Source of the DNA: Sulfurifustis variabilis
GTDB lineage: Bacteria; Pseudomonadota; Gammaproteobacteria; Acidiferrobacterales; Sulfurifustaceae
DNA: 64,000 nucleotides
Assembly: GCF_002355415.1 (NCBI RefSeq)
Contig: NZ_AP014936.1
Coordinates: 1,488,001 to 1,552,000 of the forward strand
Reading direction: 5' to 3'
The position numbers and the translations under genes were made by a program. Shown piece by piece: positions 8,538 to 19,500 of this stretch. Numbering within the stretch: the stretch's first letter is position 1; each line of letters starts with the position of its first letter. The notes below the pieces were generated by a model. That model had not been told where the DNA came from. It did not search any database and saw nothing but the letters and a program-made list of their open reading frames with translations.

Positions 8538-9173
8538 ATGGCCCAAGTCACCCGTACCCGGTTGCTCCGCCCGATGATTGGATTTGGATCCGTCAGGAGG
8601 ATCGGCGTCTTCGTGACGCGATCGTCGATCGTTATTGCGGTACTCGGCTGCTTCCTGTTTTCCGCGTTGATTACCGTGAGTGCGCCCTCCATGGCGACCA
8701 CGCCCGATGGCGAGACGCCGGCGAACGAAGGCGTGTGCGACGTCGTGAAGGGTGGAACGCCGGGGCTGTATGGCCTGTGCGTGGCGTACTGCGAGGCGCA
8801 GGACCTGGATATCGTCGGCGACAAGGAGGCCCCGAGCAACAAGATCCTGGCGAACTATCGCAAGAAGATGCAGGCGGGCGATCCGGACATGCCGTGCGTA
8901 AAGGTGCCGTGCCCGTGCTGGACAGAGGCGGAGCTCGCGAACATATCCCAAAGCGGCGGCGCGCTCTCCTGCGGGAGCACCTCGACAACCGCGATTATCC
9001 GGAACAGCTCGCCCATTCAGTTCGCGAGCGTGGACACGAGTTTGAACAACTGCCGGTACACCGATACGTCCGCCTCACCGCGGATTTCCCGGCGATTCGA
9101 CGGCATCGATCCAGCGGCCGCGCAGTCCTGCTACACGCAGATTCAACAAGCCTGCGGGGCATTGGGTCTGTAA
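8538..9173 (+). CDS. Cys-rich exported protein of unknown function (211 aa)
   Basis: The start at 8538 follows GAGGACGG at 8525-8532. A basic N-terminus of about 26 residues leads to one hydrophobic segment (IVIAVLGCFLFSALITV, about 31-47) that acts as signal or anchor. The rest should lie outside the cytoplasm. It carries at least eight cysteines in recognisable blocks: GVCDVVKGGTPGLYGLCVAYCEAQ, VPCPCWTEAELANI, LSCG, LNNCRY, QSCYTQIQQACG. The order GVCD, GLCVAYCEA, CPCW resembles a recurring family of uncharacterised exported proteins in proteobacteria. The cysteines suggest disulfides (a DsbC is encoded at 34305) or a metal or haem site; there is no CxxCH. It sits between PEP-CTERM genes but has no sorting tail itself. 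Confidence 0.75.
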   Translation: MAQVTRTRLLRPMIGFGSVRRIGVFVTRSSIVIAVLGCFLFSALITVSAPSMATTPDGETPANEGVCDVVKGGTPGLYGLCVAYCEAQDLDIVGDKEAPSNKILANYRKKMQAGDPDMPCVKVPCPCWTEAELANISQSGGALSCGSTSTTAIIRNSSPIQFASVDTSLNNCRYTDTSASPRISRRFDGIDPAAAQSCYTQIQQACGALGL

Positions 9174-9231
9174 AACAGCCAAGCGTTGAATGAGCTCAAC
9201 AAAATAACAGGCGAGCGTTGGAGGAGAGGCT

Positions 9232-9795
9232 ATGCGGAGAATGCTAAGGACAAGCGCGAAGGCCGCTCTCGGCCTTCTCGCACTGCTCGGGGCGGCGACC
9301 GCACAGGCGGCGCTGGTCAATTTCAGCATCACGGGCTACGTCGACGGTTCCGAGGGTCCGTTCGGGCTTGACGTCGGCGATGCGATCACGGCCAGCGGTA
9401 CGTTCGATGACAGCGCGATCGGAATGGCGCCTTACACGGTGTACTTCGATGCAGCCCACAGCGGCAACTCGATGACGATCGTCGCGGGTTCGCTCTCGTT
9501 GAACAACACGCAGGACGACTACTTCGCGGTCGGCGGGTCGCCGCGGCTCGAGTTCGACAGCATGGGCGACCTGGTGGGCGTCAATTTCTACGCGGCCCTG
9601 CCGGATAACAGCGGCTTCGATTCCGGAGCGTTGGCATTCATCGTGAACGACGCCGATTTCTATTTCGCCACGGGCTACTGGGACGCCGGCAGCTTCACGG
9701 TGACGCCTGTCCCGATCCCGGCGGCAGTGTGGCTGCTGAGCTCGGGGCTTTTGAGTCTTGCCGGGTTCGCGCGTCGCCGCCAGCGCGCGGCCTGA
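9232..9795 (+). CDS. PEP-CTERM/VPLPA-type sorted surface protein (187 aa)
   Basis: The start at 9232 follows GGAGGAG. The signal peptide is MRRMLRTSAKAALGLLALLG, with cleavage near AQA. The body is a beta-rich extracellular domain without recognised catalytic motif (FSITGYVDGSEGPFGLDVGD). The tail PVPIPAAVWLLSSG, followed by a hydrophobic stretch and FARRRQ, is a sorting signal of the same type as in the gene at 7388. The body differs, so this is another client of the same sorting enzyme rather than a recent duplicate. It lies 58 bases after the Cys-rich gene and may share its transcript. Function beyond surface location is unknown. Confidence 0.85.
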   Translation: MRRMLRTSAKAALGLLALLGAATAQAALVNFSITGYVDGSEGPFGLDVGDAITASGTFDDSAIGMAPYTVYFDAAHSGNSMTIVAGSLSLNNTQDDYFAVGGSPRLEFDSMGDLVGVNFYAALPDNSGFDSGALAFIVNDADFYFATGYWDAGSFTVTPVPIPAAVWLLSSGLLSLAGFARRRQRAA

Positions 9796-10036
9796 ACGCA
9801 AAGTTACGACACAACGATTACGACGAACACGACAACGATATCGAAACAGTAGGCGAGCAGTAGAAGAACGACAGGAAGGCAAGGAGGAGGTCCTCGACAA
9901 GAGGACAGCGGGATCGTTCGCGCGCGCGTCCGGCATCGAGAAGCTGGACACGATAAAAAAATCGCTCGCGCATCTTCCCGCTTCGCGCACCGCCACGTAG
10001 AGTAATATCGTTATTTTCTAATGTGGGGTGTGGGAG

Positions 10037-10744
10037 ATGAAAAGAAGAATCGGGGTAGGGATCGTCGCGGCGTGGCTGGCCGTGGTTGGAATGCAGAATG
10101 CGTCGGCGTATTCGCTGGCGCACCAGAACGTGAACGAGCTGCCGGCGCTGGTCGTGGTGAACGACGGCAAGGACAGGAACGACGACGTGACGCTCCGCTA
10201 CAACGTGGGCGGGAAGAACTACAAGAGCGCCAACGGGAAGAGCGGCAAGCATCGCAAGGACGGCAAGCACCAGACGCAGTACCTCTTCGGTTACTTCGAC
10301 GCGGGCGAGTTCAGCGCGTTGACGGGCAAGAAGGGGAAGGTGAGCTTCGCGGACGGATCGGCCGTCGATTTCGCGATCGCGGAGAAGGGATCGGACGGTA
10401 TTTTCGGGACGGGTGACGACGTGTATTACCGTCTCTCGGACGCCGAGGACTACGCGGATCTGTACTTCCGCAGGCCCGTCGGCAACGGCAAGTGGAGCGC
10501 GTCGGTCTTCGAGGACGATTACTTCGGAAAGCTGATGATCGCCTGGGACACCGACCTCGACGGCAAAACGGATCTGAGAGTGCACCTGCGGACGCGCGGG
10601 CGCTACGACGGAATGGCGGTGACGGCCGTTCCGCTTCCGGCCGCCGGGCTGCTCTTCGCTTCGGGGCTGGCCGGGCTGGCGATGCTGCGGCGGCGCAGAA
10701 GCCGGACGAGGACAGCGGAGGTGTCGGAGCGGATCGGCACCTGA
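10037..10744 (+). CDS. PEP-CTERM/VPLPA-type sorted surface protein, Lys/Asp-rich (235 aa)
   Basis: The start is taken at ATG 10037 (MKRRIGVGIVAAWLAVVGMQ), a standard signal peptide cleaved near ASA; a GTG at 10028 in frame is an alternative. The mature N-terminal half is rich in Lys, Gly and Asp (for example KDRNDDVTLRYNVGGKNYKS, and KSGKHRKDGKHQTQYLFGYF). A DTDLDGKTDLRVHL stretch resembles a calcium-binding DxDxDG loop. The C-terminus has VPLPAAGLLFASG, a hydrophobic helix and a long Arg-rich tail, the exosortase recognition architecture. The basic, repetitive mature region could bind acidic polysaccharide (inference). The gene follows a 241-base spacer with ACGA-rich sequence at 9805-9842. 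Confidence 0.82.
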   Translation: MKRRIGVGIVAAWLAVVGMQNASAYSLAHQNVNELPALVVVNDGKDRNDDVTLRYNVGGKNYKSANGKSGKHRKDGKHQTQYLFGYFDAGEFSALTGKKGKVSFADGSAVDFAIAEKGSDGIFGTGDDVYYRLSDAEDYADLYFRRPVGNGKWSASVFEDDYFGKLMIAWDTDLDGKTDLRVHLRTRGRYDGMAVTAVPLPAAGLLFASGLAGLAMLRRRRSRTRTAEVSERIGT

Positions 10745-10876
10745 GGGCATGAGGAGAGAGAAGCGCGGGTGCGGCGACGTGTGCCGCCGGCCCGTGGAAG
10801 GTTCGGCAGGGTGTGACAGGGGCCTGGCAGCCGAGCGGGTTTCACGACAACAGACAACAAGCAGGAGGATCTCAAG

Positions 10877-11464
10877 ATGCGGTTTAAAAGTGTGATGGCG
10901 GCCGCTTGCGTCGCGATGACGGGGAGCGCCTTTGCGGCGACCGACACGGCGGAGACAAGCAGCCCGGCAACGGCCGCTATCGCGGAACCGGCCGCGGCAA
11001 TCCAGCCGGACAAGCTCGTGCTGATGTCCGCCCAGTGGGCCAAGGCGGCGTGCGACGCCTGGAACCAGGACCCGGTGCTGACGCAGGGCCTGGTCGACTC
11101 GGAGTGGGTCGATAACGACGGCGAGCGCGGCTTCAAGGTCCTGCAGATCTATCGCAAGGACTGCAAGGATGCCCCGCGCGTCGAGATGCGCATCGCGAAA
11201 CGCGACGGCAAGGCCGTGTGCGTGTACGGCGGCCGCGTCGAGACCGCGGAGCTCATCAAGAAGTCGGACTACGTGATGTTCGCGGACACCACGCGCTGGC
11301 AGGAGATGGGCCGCGGCGAGTACGGCCCGATGCGCGCGATGATGTTCGGCCGGCTCGGCTTCGAAGGTCCGAAGCTCGAGGCGATGGGCAACATGGGGCC
11401 TTTCGAGAACTTCCTCCTCCTGACCGGCAAGGTCCCGGGCGAGACGCAGGAGTGCCCGAAGTAG
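10877..11464 (+). CDS. Exported SCP2-like (sterol-carrier fold) protein (195 aa)
   Basis: A signal peptide (MRFKSVMAAACVAMTGSAFA) precedes an Ala/Pro/Thr-rich linker and a domain with WVDNDGERGFKVLQIYRKDC, VEMRIAKRDGKAVCVYGG and RWQEMGRGEYGPMRAMMFGR, then GPKLEAMGNMGPFENFLLL. This pattern resembles the SCP2 sterol/lipid-binding fold found in uncharacterised periplasmic proteins of proteobacteria. Four cysteines in the mature part could form disulfides. It would bind a hydrophobic ligand in the periplasm, if the fold assignment is right. A ribosome site AGGAGG lies at 10862-10867. Two strong hairpins follow the stop. Confidence 0.7.
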   Translation: MRFKSVMAAACVAMTGSAFAATDTAETSSPATAAIAEPAAAIQPDKLVLMSAQWAKAACDAWNQDPVLTQGLVDSEWVDNDGERGFKVLQIYRKDCKDAPRVEMRIAKRDGKAVCVYGGRVETAELIKKSDYVMFADTTRWQEMGRGEYGPMRAMMFGRLGFEGPKLEAMGNMGPFENFLLLTGKVPGETQECPK

Positions 11465-11473
11465 TGTCTTGAG

Positions 11474-11510
11474 CCGTCGGGGGCTTCGGCCCCCGGCGGT
11501 TCGAGGTTTT
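11474..11510 (+). terminator. UUCG-capped hairpin terminator
   Basis: An 11-bp stem at 11474-11499 is capped by a TTCG tetraloop (C-TTCG-G) and followed by a T-containing tract (GTTTTT at 11505-11510). It starts nine bases after the stop of the SCP2-like gene. It is the first of two terminators in tandem. Confidence 0.75.
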
Positions 11511-11531
11511 TCCTCCGTTCGGTGTTAATCG

Positions 11532-11561
11532 GGCCGACCGTAACAGGTCGGCCTTTTTTTT
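11532..11561 (+). terminator. Second intrinsic terminator with long T run
   Basis: GGCCGACC (11532-11539) pairs with GGTCGGCC (11546-11553) around CGTAACA-type loop bases and is followed by eight T residues. This is a textbook Rho-independent terminator and isolates the glucan locus downstream. Confidence 0.85.
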
Positions 11562-11953
11562 ATTCAATGCGCGTTGCGTGAGAACCAGCGGGGGACGTAT
11601 CTATATATATGATACGGGTCGTTCCCCGGCCGCGGTCGCCCTTATCTTTTCCTTTTGTTTTCAACGTGCATTAAGAAAAGCTTAATAAGCTTGTTCTTAC
11701 CAATGTCAGCGCCGCGGCGTGCGCAGTGGCTCGCCATCGCGGCGTCGCGCAGCATGTTCCACGCAGGAAGCGAGTGACGACGCCGTCTCGAGAGGAAAGC
11801 CATACGTTCAGGAGGCGCATCGCTCCGCGCGCAGGCAAACCGTGATTCCCGCTGTGCGACGCGCGCGAATGCGCGGACATTTCGGCCTTTTCGATTGAAG
11901 CCCGGCGGCGGGGTGGGTTATGTTCCGGGTGAACCCGCAGATCAAGGAGCCCG
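11562..11953. other. 392-base spacer before glgB
   Basis: No gene is supported. It begins with an A+T-rich part (CTATATATATGATAC near 11602, and two AAGCTT sites at 11678-11692 separated by AAT) that stands out against the GC-rich surroundings and may hold the promoter of the glucan operon. No confident -35/-10 pair was picked. The rest is GC-rich without recognisable structure up to the glgB ribosome site (AAGGAG at 11944-11949). Confidence 0.5.
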
Positions 11954-13882
<1,929 letters not shown>

Positions 13883-13920
13883 GCCGACGGCAACGAAGGG
13901 TGAAAGAGGCGGGTGCTTCT

Positions 13921-14004
13921 GTCATTGCGGGCGCAGCGAAGCAATCTCATGTCCGGCTACGGGGTCGGGCGAGATTGCTTCGTCGCTGCGCTCCTCGCAT
14001 CGAC
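13921..14004. repeat. Intergenic palindromic repeat between glgB and glgE
   Basis: The left arm (13921-13948, GTCATTGCGGGCGCAGCGAA...) and right arm (13971-14004, GAGATTGCTTCGTCGCTGCG...) are imperfect reverse complements around a 22-base loop. The sequence type (cattgcgagcgcagcgaagcaatct) recurs in many unrelated genomes as a dispersed intergenic palindrome. It would be transcribed as a long hairpin within the operon and could affect message stability. Confidence 0.8.
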
Positions 14005-14036
14005 AGCGTGTTCAAGGGTCACCCAGGGGAGCGCGA

Positions 14037-16070
14037 GTGCCGGTGACTCGGGGCGGGAAGCTCATGGGCGTGCCTGACGACGATCCCGACTTCGGCCGCC
14101 GGCGCGTGGTGATCGAGCACCTTGCCCCCGCGATCGACGGCGGCCGCTTCCCCATCAAGCGCGTGATCGGCGAGCCGGTGGTCGTCGAGCTCGACGCCTA
14201 CGCCGACGGCCACGACGCGATCGCCTGCGTGCTGCGCTACCGGAAGGACGGCAACGCCATCTGGAGCGAGATGCCGATGAAGCCCGCCGGCAACGACCGC
14301 TGGCGGGGGACGTTCACCGTGGACGAGATCGGCACCTACCGCTACACCGCCCAGGGATGGGTCGACGCGTTTCGGACCTGGCGGCACGACCTTGAAAAAC
14401 GCGTGCTCGCCGGGCAGGACCTGGGCGTGCCCTTGCAGGTCGGCGCGCGGCTCGTGAGGGCGGCGGCCGGCCGCGCCAAGGGGGCGGACGCGGCGCTGCT
14501 CGCGCGCAGCGCGGAGCTCCTGGAGAAGGGCACGGACGACGCGGCGCGACAGGCGGCCGCGCTGGACAGGGAGCTCGCCGCGCTCATGGACCGCTATCCC
14601 GATCGCAGCCTCGCGACCGCGTGGGACCGCGAGCTCGGCGTGGTGGTCGACCGGGAGCGCGCGCGATTCTCGGCGTGGTACGAGTTCTTTCCGCGCTCGT
14701 GCACGGACGATCCCCGGCGCCACGGCCGGCTCAGGGACTGCGAGGCGCGGCTGAGGTACGCGGCGGAGATGGGATTCGACATCGTGTACCTTCCGCCGGT
14801 GCATCCCGTCGGGGAAACCTTCCGCAAGGGCAAGAACAACCGCGAGCAGGCGGAGGCGGGCGACGTAGGCAGCCCGTGGGCGATCGGCGCCGCGGCGGGC
14901 GGGCATCGTGCCGTGCATCCGGAGCTCGGCACCCTCGACGACTTCAAATGGTTCGTGGGCAGGGCGAAGGATCTCGGGCTCGAGGTCGCGCTGGACATCG
15001 CCTACCAGTGCTCGCCCGATCATCCCTACGTGAAGGAGCATCCGGAGTGGTTCCTGAAGCGTCCGGACGGGAGCATCCAGTACGCCGAGAACCCGCCGAA
15101 GAAGTACCAGGACATCTATCCGATCCACTTCGAGTCGGAAGCCTGGCCGGCGCTCTGGGAGGAGCTGACCGGCGTCGTGCTCTTCTGGATGGATCAGGGC
15201 GTGAGGATATTCCGGGTCGACAACCCGCACACCAAGCCGTTCGCCTTCTGGGAAAGCCTGATCGCGCGCGCGAAGGCGCGGGACCCGGAAGTGATCTTCC
15301 TGTCGGAGGCCTTTACCCGTCCCAAGGTGATGTACCGCCTCGCGAAGCTCGGCTTCACGCAGTCCTACACGTATTTCACCTGGCGCAACACCAAGTGGGA
15401 CCTGACGCAATACTTCACGGAGCTCACGCGCACCGAGGTGGCGGAGTTCTTCCGGCCCAGCCTCTGGCCGAACACGCCCGATATCCTGAACGAGTACCTC
15501 CAGGTCGGCGGCCGGCCGGCGTTCATGGTGCGGCTGGCGCTGGCGGCGACGCTCGGAGCGAGCTACGGCATCTACGGGCCGGCGTTCGAGCTGATGGAGA
15601 ACCGGCCGCGGGAGCCCGGCTCGGAGGAATACCTCGATTCCGAGAAGTACCAGATCCGCGTCTGGCCCGTGGACCGGCCGGACAGCCTGCGGGACTACAT
15701 CGCGCGCGTGAACCGAGTGCGCCGCGAAAACCGGGCGCTGCAGGCGGACCGGCGGCTGCGGTTCCACTTCATCGACAACGACATGCTCATCGCGTACAGC
15801 AAGGCGACCGCGGACCTCGACAACGTGATCCTGGTGGTCGTGAACCTGGATCCGCACCACATGCAGTCGGGATGGGTGCACCTGCCGCTCGCCGACCTGG
15901 GGCTGGACGCGCACCAGCCGTACCAGGCGCACGATCTGCTTTCCGGCGCGCGCTACCTCTGGACGGGCGAACGCAACTTCGTCCAGCTCGACCCCCATTC
16001 GACACCGGCCCACATCTTCCGCCTCCGCAAGCGCGTGCGCTCCGAGCGGGATTTCGACTACTACATGTAA
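14037..16070 (+). CDS. glgE: Alpha-1,4-glucan:maltose-1-phosphate maltosyltransferase
   Basis: A 677-residue GH13_3 enzyme that extends alpha-1,4 glucan using maltose-1-phosphate. The N-terminal domain (RRVVIEHLAPAIDGGRFPIK, VVVELDAYADGHD) and a helical insertion (about 110-200) are typical of GlgE. The catalytic barrel shows FDIVYLPPVHPVGETFRKGK, LDIAYQCSPDHPYVKEHPEW, FRVDNPHTKPFAFWE with nucleophile Asp near residue 394, and FLSEAFTRPK with the acid/base Glu near 422. The GTG start at 14037 is preceded by AGGGGAGCG; an internal ATG at 14064 is less likely. Its substrate would come from the maltokinase half of the next gene. Confidence 0.95.
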   Translation: MPVTRGGKLMGVPDDDPDFGRRRVVIEHLAPAIDGGRFPIKRVIGEPVVVELDAYADGHDAIACVLRYRKDGNAIWSEMPMKPAGNDRWRGTFTVDEIGTYRYTAQGWVDAFRTWRHDLEKRVLAGQDLGVPLQVGARLVRAAAGRAKGADAALLARSAELLEKGTDDAARQAAALDRELAALMDRYPDRSLATAWDRELGVVVDRERARFSAWYEFFPRSCTDDPRRHGRLRDCEARLRYAAEMGFDIVYLPPVHPVGETFRKGKNNREQAEAGDVGSPWAIGAAAGGHRAVHPELGTLDDFKWFVGRAKDLGLEVALDIAYQCSPDHPYVKEHPEWFLKRPDGSIQYAENPPKKYQDIYPIHFESEAWPALWEELTGVVLFWMDQGVRIFRVDNPHTKPFAFWESLIARAKARDPEVIFLSEAFTRPKVMYRLAKLGFTQSYTYFTWRNTKWDLTQYFTELTRTEVAEFFRPSLWPNTPDILNEYLQVGGRPAFMVRLALAATLGASYGIYGPAFELMENRPREPGSEEYLDSEKYQIRVWPVDRPDSLRDYIARVNRVRRENRALQADRRLRFHFIDNDMLIAYSKATADLDNVILVVVNLDPHHMQSGWVHLPLADLGLDAHQPYQAHDLLSGARYLWTGERNFVQLDPHSTPAHIFRLRKRVRSERDFDYYM

Positions 16071-16178
16071 TGATCGACCCGTCTCCCCCTCGCGGGAGAG
16101 GGCGGGGAGAAGGGGCAATGACGCGTAGCACGGTAGGCAAAGATCGCGGCAGCGATAACGGAAACTGGTGACGACGGG

Positions 16179-16205
16179 TTCCCTCTCCCCTTGCGGGAGA
16201 GGGAA
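16179..16205. repeat. REP-like palindrome, left flank of DUF559 remnant
   Basis: TTCCCTCTCCC (16179-16189) and GGGAGAGGGAA (16195-16205) form an 11-bp perfect stem with loop CTTGC. A degenerate copy lies at about 16083-16113 (CTCCCCCTCGCGGGAGAG). Such CCCTCTCCC palindromes are a common dispersed repeat in GC-rich proteobacteria. Confidence 0.75.
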
Positions 16206-16206
16206 C

Positions 16207-16434
16207 GGAGCGAAGTTCAAGCGCCAGCAGCCAATTGGCCTTACATTGTGGATTTCGTCTGTTTTGAAGCACGGCTGGTGATCGAAGTCGATGGCGGTCG
16301 ACACCTGAACAGCGACACGGACCGCACCCGGCACGGATGGTTTACGCAACAAGAATTCCGCGTTTTGCGTTTTTGGGACAACGAGGTTTTGAATGAGACG
16401 GCTGCGGTACTGGAGACGATTGCCGCGTTTCTTA
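16207..16434 (+). pseudogene. DUF559 (Vsr-like nuclease fold) remnant, truncated and frameshifted
   Basis: The first part reads AKFKRQQPIG in one frame and continues YIVDFVCFEARLVIEVDGGR ... FRVLRFWDNEVLNETAAVLE in the next. Intact DUF559 proteins read KFRRQxPIGPYIVDFVC, so one base of the Pro codon is missing near 16240 (GGCCTTAC where GGCCCTTAC is expected). The N-terminal part of the family is absent; the sequence begins at the left CCCTCTCCC palindrome, and the C-terminus runs into the right palindrome. It is therefore a broken gene. DUF559 proteins have an endonuclease-like fold and are often found beside this repeat type. No function is expected now. Confidence 0.8.
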
Positions 16435-16548
16435 CCCCTCTCCCCCGGCCCCTTTGCTCGCCCCATCCGTGGGGCTCGCCCCTCCGGGGGCGCCCTGACG
16501 GGCAACCAAATTCGCTCCCGGCGAATTTGTCCCACAAGGGGAGAGGGG
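16435..16548. repeat. Compound palindrome, right flank of DUF559 remnant
   Basis: An outer pair CCCCTCTCCCC (16435-16445) and GGGGAGAGGGG (16538-16548) encloses smaller hairpins, including AAATTCGC/GCGAATTT around 16508-16528 and GAGC-CCCA type arms around 16457-16477. It is the same repeat class as the left flank and would fold into a cloverleaf-like structure in the glgE-treS message. Confidence 0.7.
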
Positions 16549-16591
16549 AGTAGGGCGTGAGGGATCTATCAGTAGCAGGAAGTGGCGAGGC

Positions 16592-19500
16592 ATGGCACGA
16601 GAGAGCAAAGGCGGGCAGCTTGTGATCGATCCGCTCTGGTACAAGGACGCGATACTCTACGAGCTGCACGTCAAGGCGTTCTTCGACAGCAACGGGGACG
16701 GGATCGGCGACTTCGCGGGGCTCACCGCCAAGCTCGATTACCTGCAGGACCTCGGCGTGAACACGCTCTGGCTCCTGCCATTCTACCCCTCGCCGCTGAA
16801 GGACGACGGCTACGACATCGCCGATTACCGCCGGATCCACAAGGACTACGGCTCGCGGCGGGACTTCCGCACGTTCATCCGGGAGGCGCACCGCCGCGGC
16901 CTGCGCGTGGTGACGGAGCTCGTCATCAACCATACCTCCGACGAGCACTCGTGGTTCCAGTCGGCGCGGCGCGCCCCGCGCGGCTCCATGAAGCGCAATT
17001 ACTACGTCTGGAGCGACAGCGACAAGAAGTACGCCGGCGCGCGCATCATCTTCCTCGACACCGAGAAGTCGAACTGGGCCTGGGACCCGGTCGCGCAGCA
17101 GTATTACTGGCACCGCTTCTTCTCGCACCAGCCGGACCTCAACTTCGACAACCCGCACGTCGTGCGCGCCGTGACGCGGGTGATGCAGTACTGGCTCAAC
17201 ATGGGCGTCGACGGGCTGCGACTCGACGCGATCCCGTACCTCTGCGAGCGCGAGGGGACGAGCTGCGAGAACCTGCCCGAAACGCATGCGGTCCTGAAAA
17301 AGCTGCGCGCGGCGCTGGACAAGCGCTATCCGGACCGCATGTTCCTGGCCGAGGCGAACCAGTGGCCCGAGGACGTGCGCGACTACTTCGGCGCCAGCGA
17401 CGAGTGCCACATGGCGTACCACTTCCCGCTGATGCCGCGCATGTACATGGCGATCGCGCAGGAGGACCGGCACCCGATCATCGAGATCCTGCAGCAGACG
17501 CCCGACATTCCGGACGACTGCCAGTGGGCCATCTTCCTGCGCAACCACGACGAGCTCACGCTCGAGATGGTGACCAGCAAGGAGCGCGACTACATGTGGC
17601 AGATGTACGCCGCGGATCCGCGCGCGCGCCTGAACCTCGGCATCCGGCGGCGCCTGGCGCCGCTGCTCGACAACGACCTCGACCGCATCAAGCTCATGAA
17701 CAGCCTGCTGTTCTCGATGCCGGGCTCGCCCATCATCTATTACGGCGACGAGATCGGCATGGGCGACAACATCTACCTCGGCGACCGCAACGGCGTGCGC
17801 ACGCCCATGCAGTGGAGCCCCGACCGCAACGCCGGCTTTTCGCGCGCCGATCCGCAGCGGCTCTACCTGCCGCCGATCATGGACCCGATCTACGGTTACG
17901 AGGCCGTGAACGTGGAGGCGCAGGCGCGGGATCCGTCGTCGCTGCTCAACTGGATGAAGCGGCTGCTCTCCGTGCGCAAGAGCCACCAGGCCTTCGGCCG
18001 CGGCCGCCTGGTGTTCCTGCGGCCCGGCAACCGGAAGATCCTCGCGTTCCTCCGCGAGCACGGCGAAGACGCGATCCTGTGCGTCGCGAACCTCGCGCGC
18101 TCGGCCCAGCCGGTCGAGCTCGATCTCTCGCGCTACAAGGGCCGCGTGCCGGTCGAGCTGCTCGGACGCGCGGCCTTTCCGCCGATCGGGGAGCTGCCCT
18201 ACCTGCTGACGATGCCGAGCCACGGGTTCTACTGGTTCCGGCTGGCCAAGGGGGAGGAAGTCCCGTCCTGGCACGAAGAGCGGCTCGCGCCGGAGGACCT
18301 GCCGATGCTCGTCCTGTTCGACGGCTGGCACAGCTTCTTTCGCGATCGCGTGGTGCCCTGGCGGATCGCGATGGCCGAGAAGGTGCGCGGCCAGCTCGAG
18401 GAGGAGGCGCTGCCGCGGTTCGTGGGAGCGCAGCGCTGGTACGCCGCCAAGGGCGAGCCGATCGCGCGCCTCACGCTCACGGACCGGGCGCTCTGGGAGG
18501 AGGGCGGCGCGAGCTGGCTCATCGCGCTCTTCCGGCTGGAGGGCGGCGCGGAGCCCGCGCATTACTTCCTGCCGATGTCGCTCGTGTGGGAGGAGGGCGA
18601 CGAAGAGCGGCTGCGCGGCGTCCTGCCGGCGACCGTCGCCCGCGTCCGCCAGCAGGCGCAGATCGGCGTCCTTGCCGACGCCTTCGCCGACGAGGTGTTC
18701 TGCCGCGCGGTGGTGAACGCGATCGAGCGGGGGCTCGAGCTGCCGTCGGCGAACGGCGTGGTCCGGTTCTCGGCGACGCGCGCCTACGCGGAGCTCGCCG
18801 AGCCGGACGCGGGACCCTTGCCGGTCCGGGCCGGGACGCAGGGGACCAATACCAGCGTCACGATCGGGAGCCGGCTTTTCCTCAAGGCCTACCGCCGCCT
18901 GCGGGTCGGCCTGAACCCGGAGCTCGAGGTCGGCCGTTACCTGACCGAGGTCGCGCGCTACCCCAACACCGTGCCGCTCGCCGGATCGGTCGAGTATCAG
19001 GCGGCCGACGGCACCGTCATGACGCTCGCGCTGCTCCAGGGGTACGTGGAGAACCAGGGCGACGGGTGGAACTACACGCTCGATTACCTCGAGCGATTCC
19101 TCGAGCAGTGCCGTACCGGCACCCAGCCGCCCGGCTCGGCGGAGGACATCCACGGGGCCTACCTCGCCCTCGCGCGCACGCTCGGCCTGCGCACCGCGGA
19201 GCTGCACGCGGCCTTCACGCTCACCGCCGGCGGGCCCGACTTCGACCCGGAGGCGATCGGGTCGGACGATCTGACGGCGTGGGCCGGGCAGGTGCGCCAC
19301 GAGGCCGAGACGACCCTCGAGCTGATCGCGCAGCGGCTGGCGGGGCTCCCGGGCGACGTACGCGCCGAAGGCGAGTGGCTCGTTTCCCGCCGGGGCGAGC
19401 TGCTCGACCGCATCCGCGGCTCGACGCCGGCCGCGCTCTCCGGCCTCAAGACGCGGTACCACGGCGACTACCACCTCGGCCAGGTGCTCGTGTCGCACAA

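Larger units (their letters stand above)
16071..16591. other. 521-base spacer: REP-like palindromes and a DUF559 remnant
   Basis: This interrupts an otherwise compact operon. It contains CCCTCTCCC-type palindromes at about 16083-16113, 16179-16205 and 16435-16548, and a decayed DUF559 coding fragment between the last two. No intact gene is present. The ribosome site for treS (AGGAAG at 16577-16582) is at the end. Confidence 0.7.
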
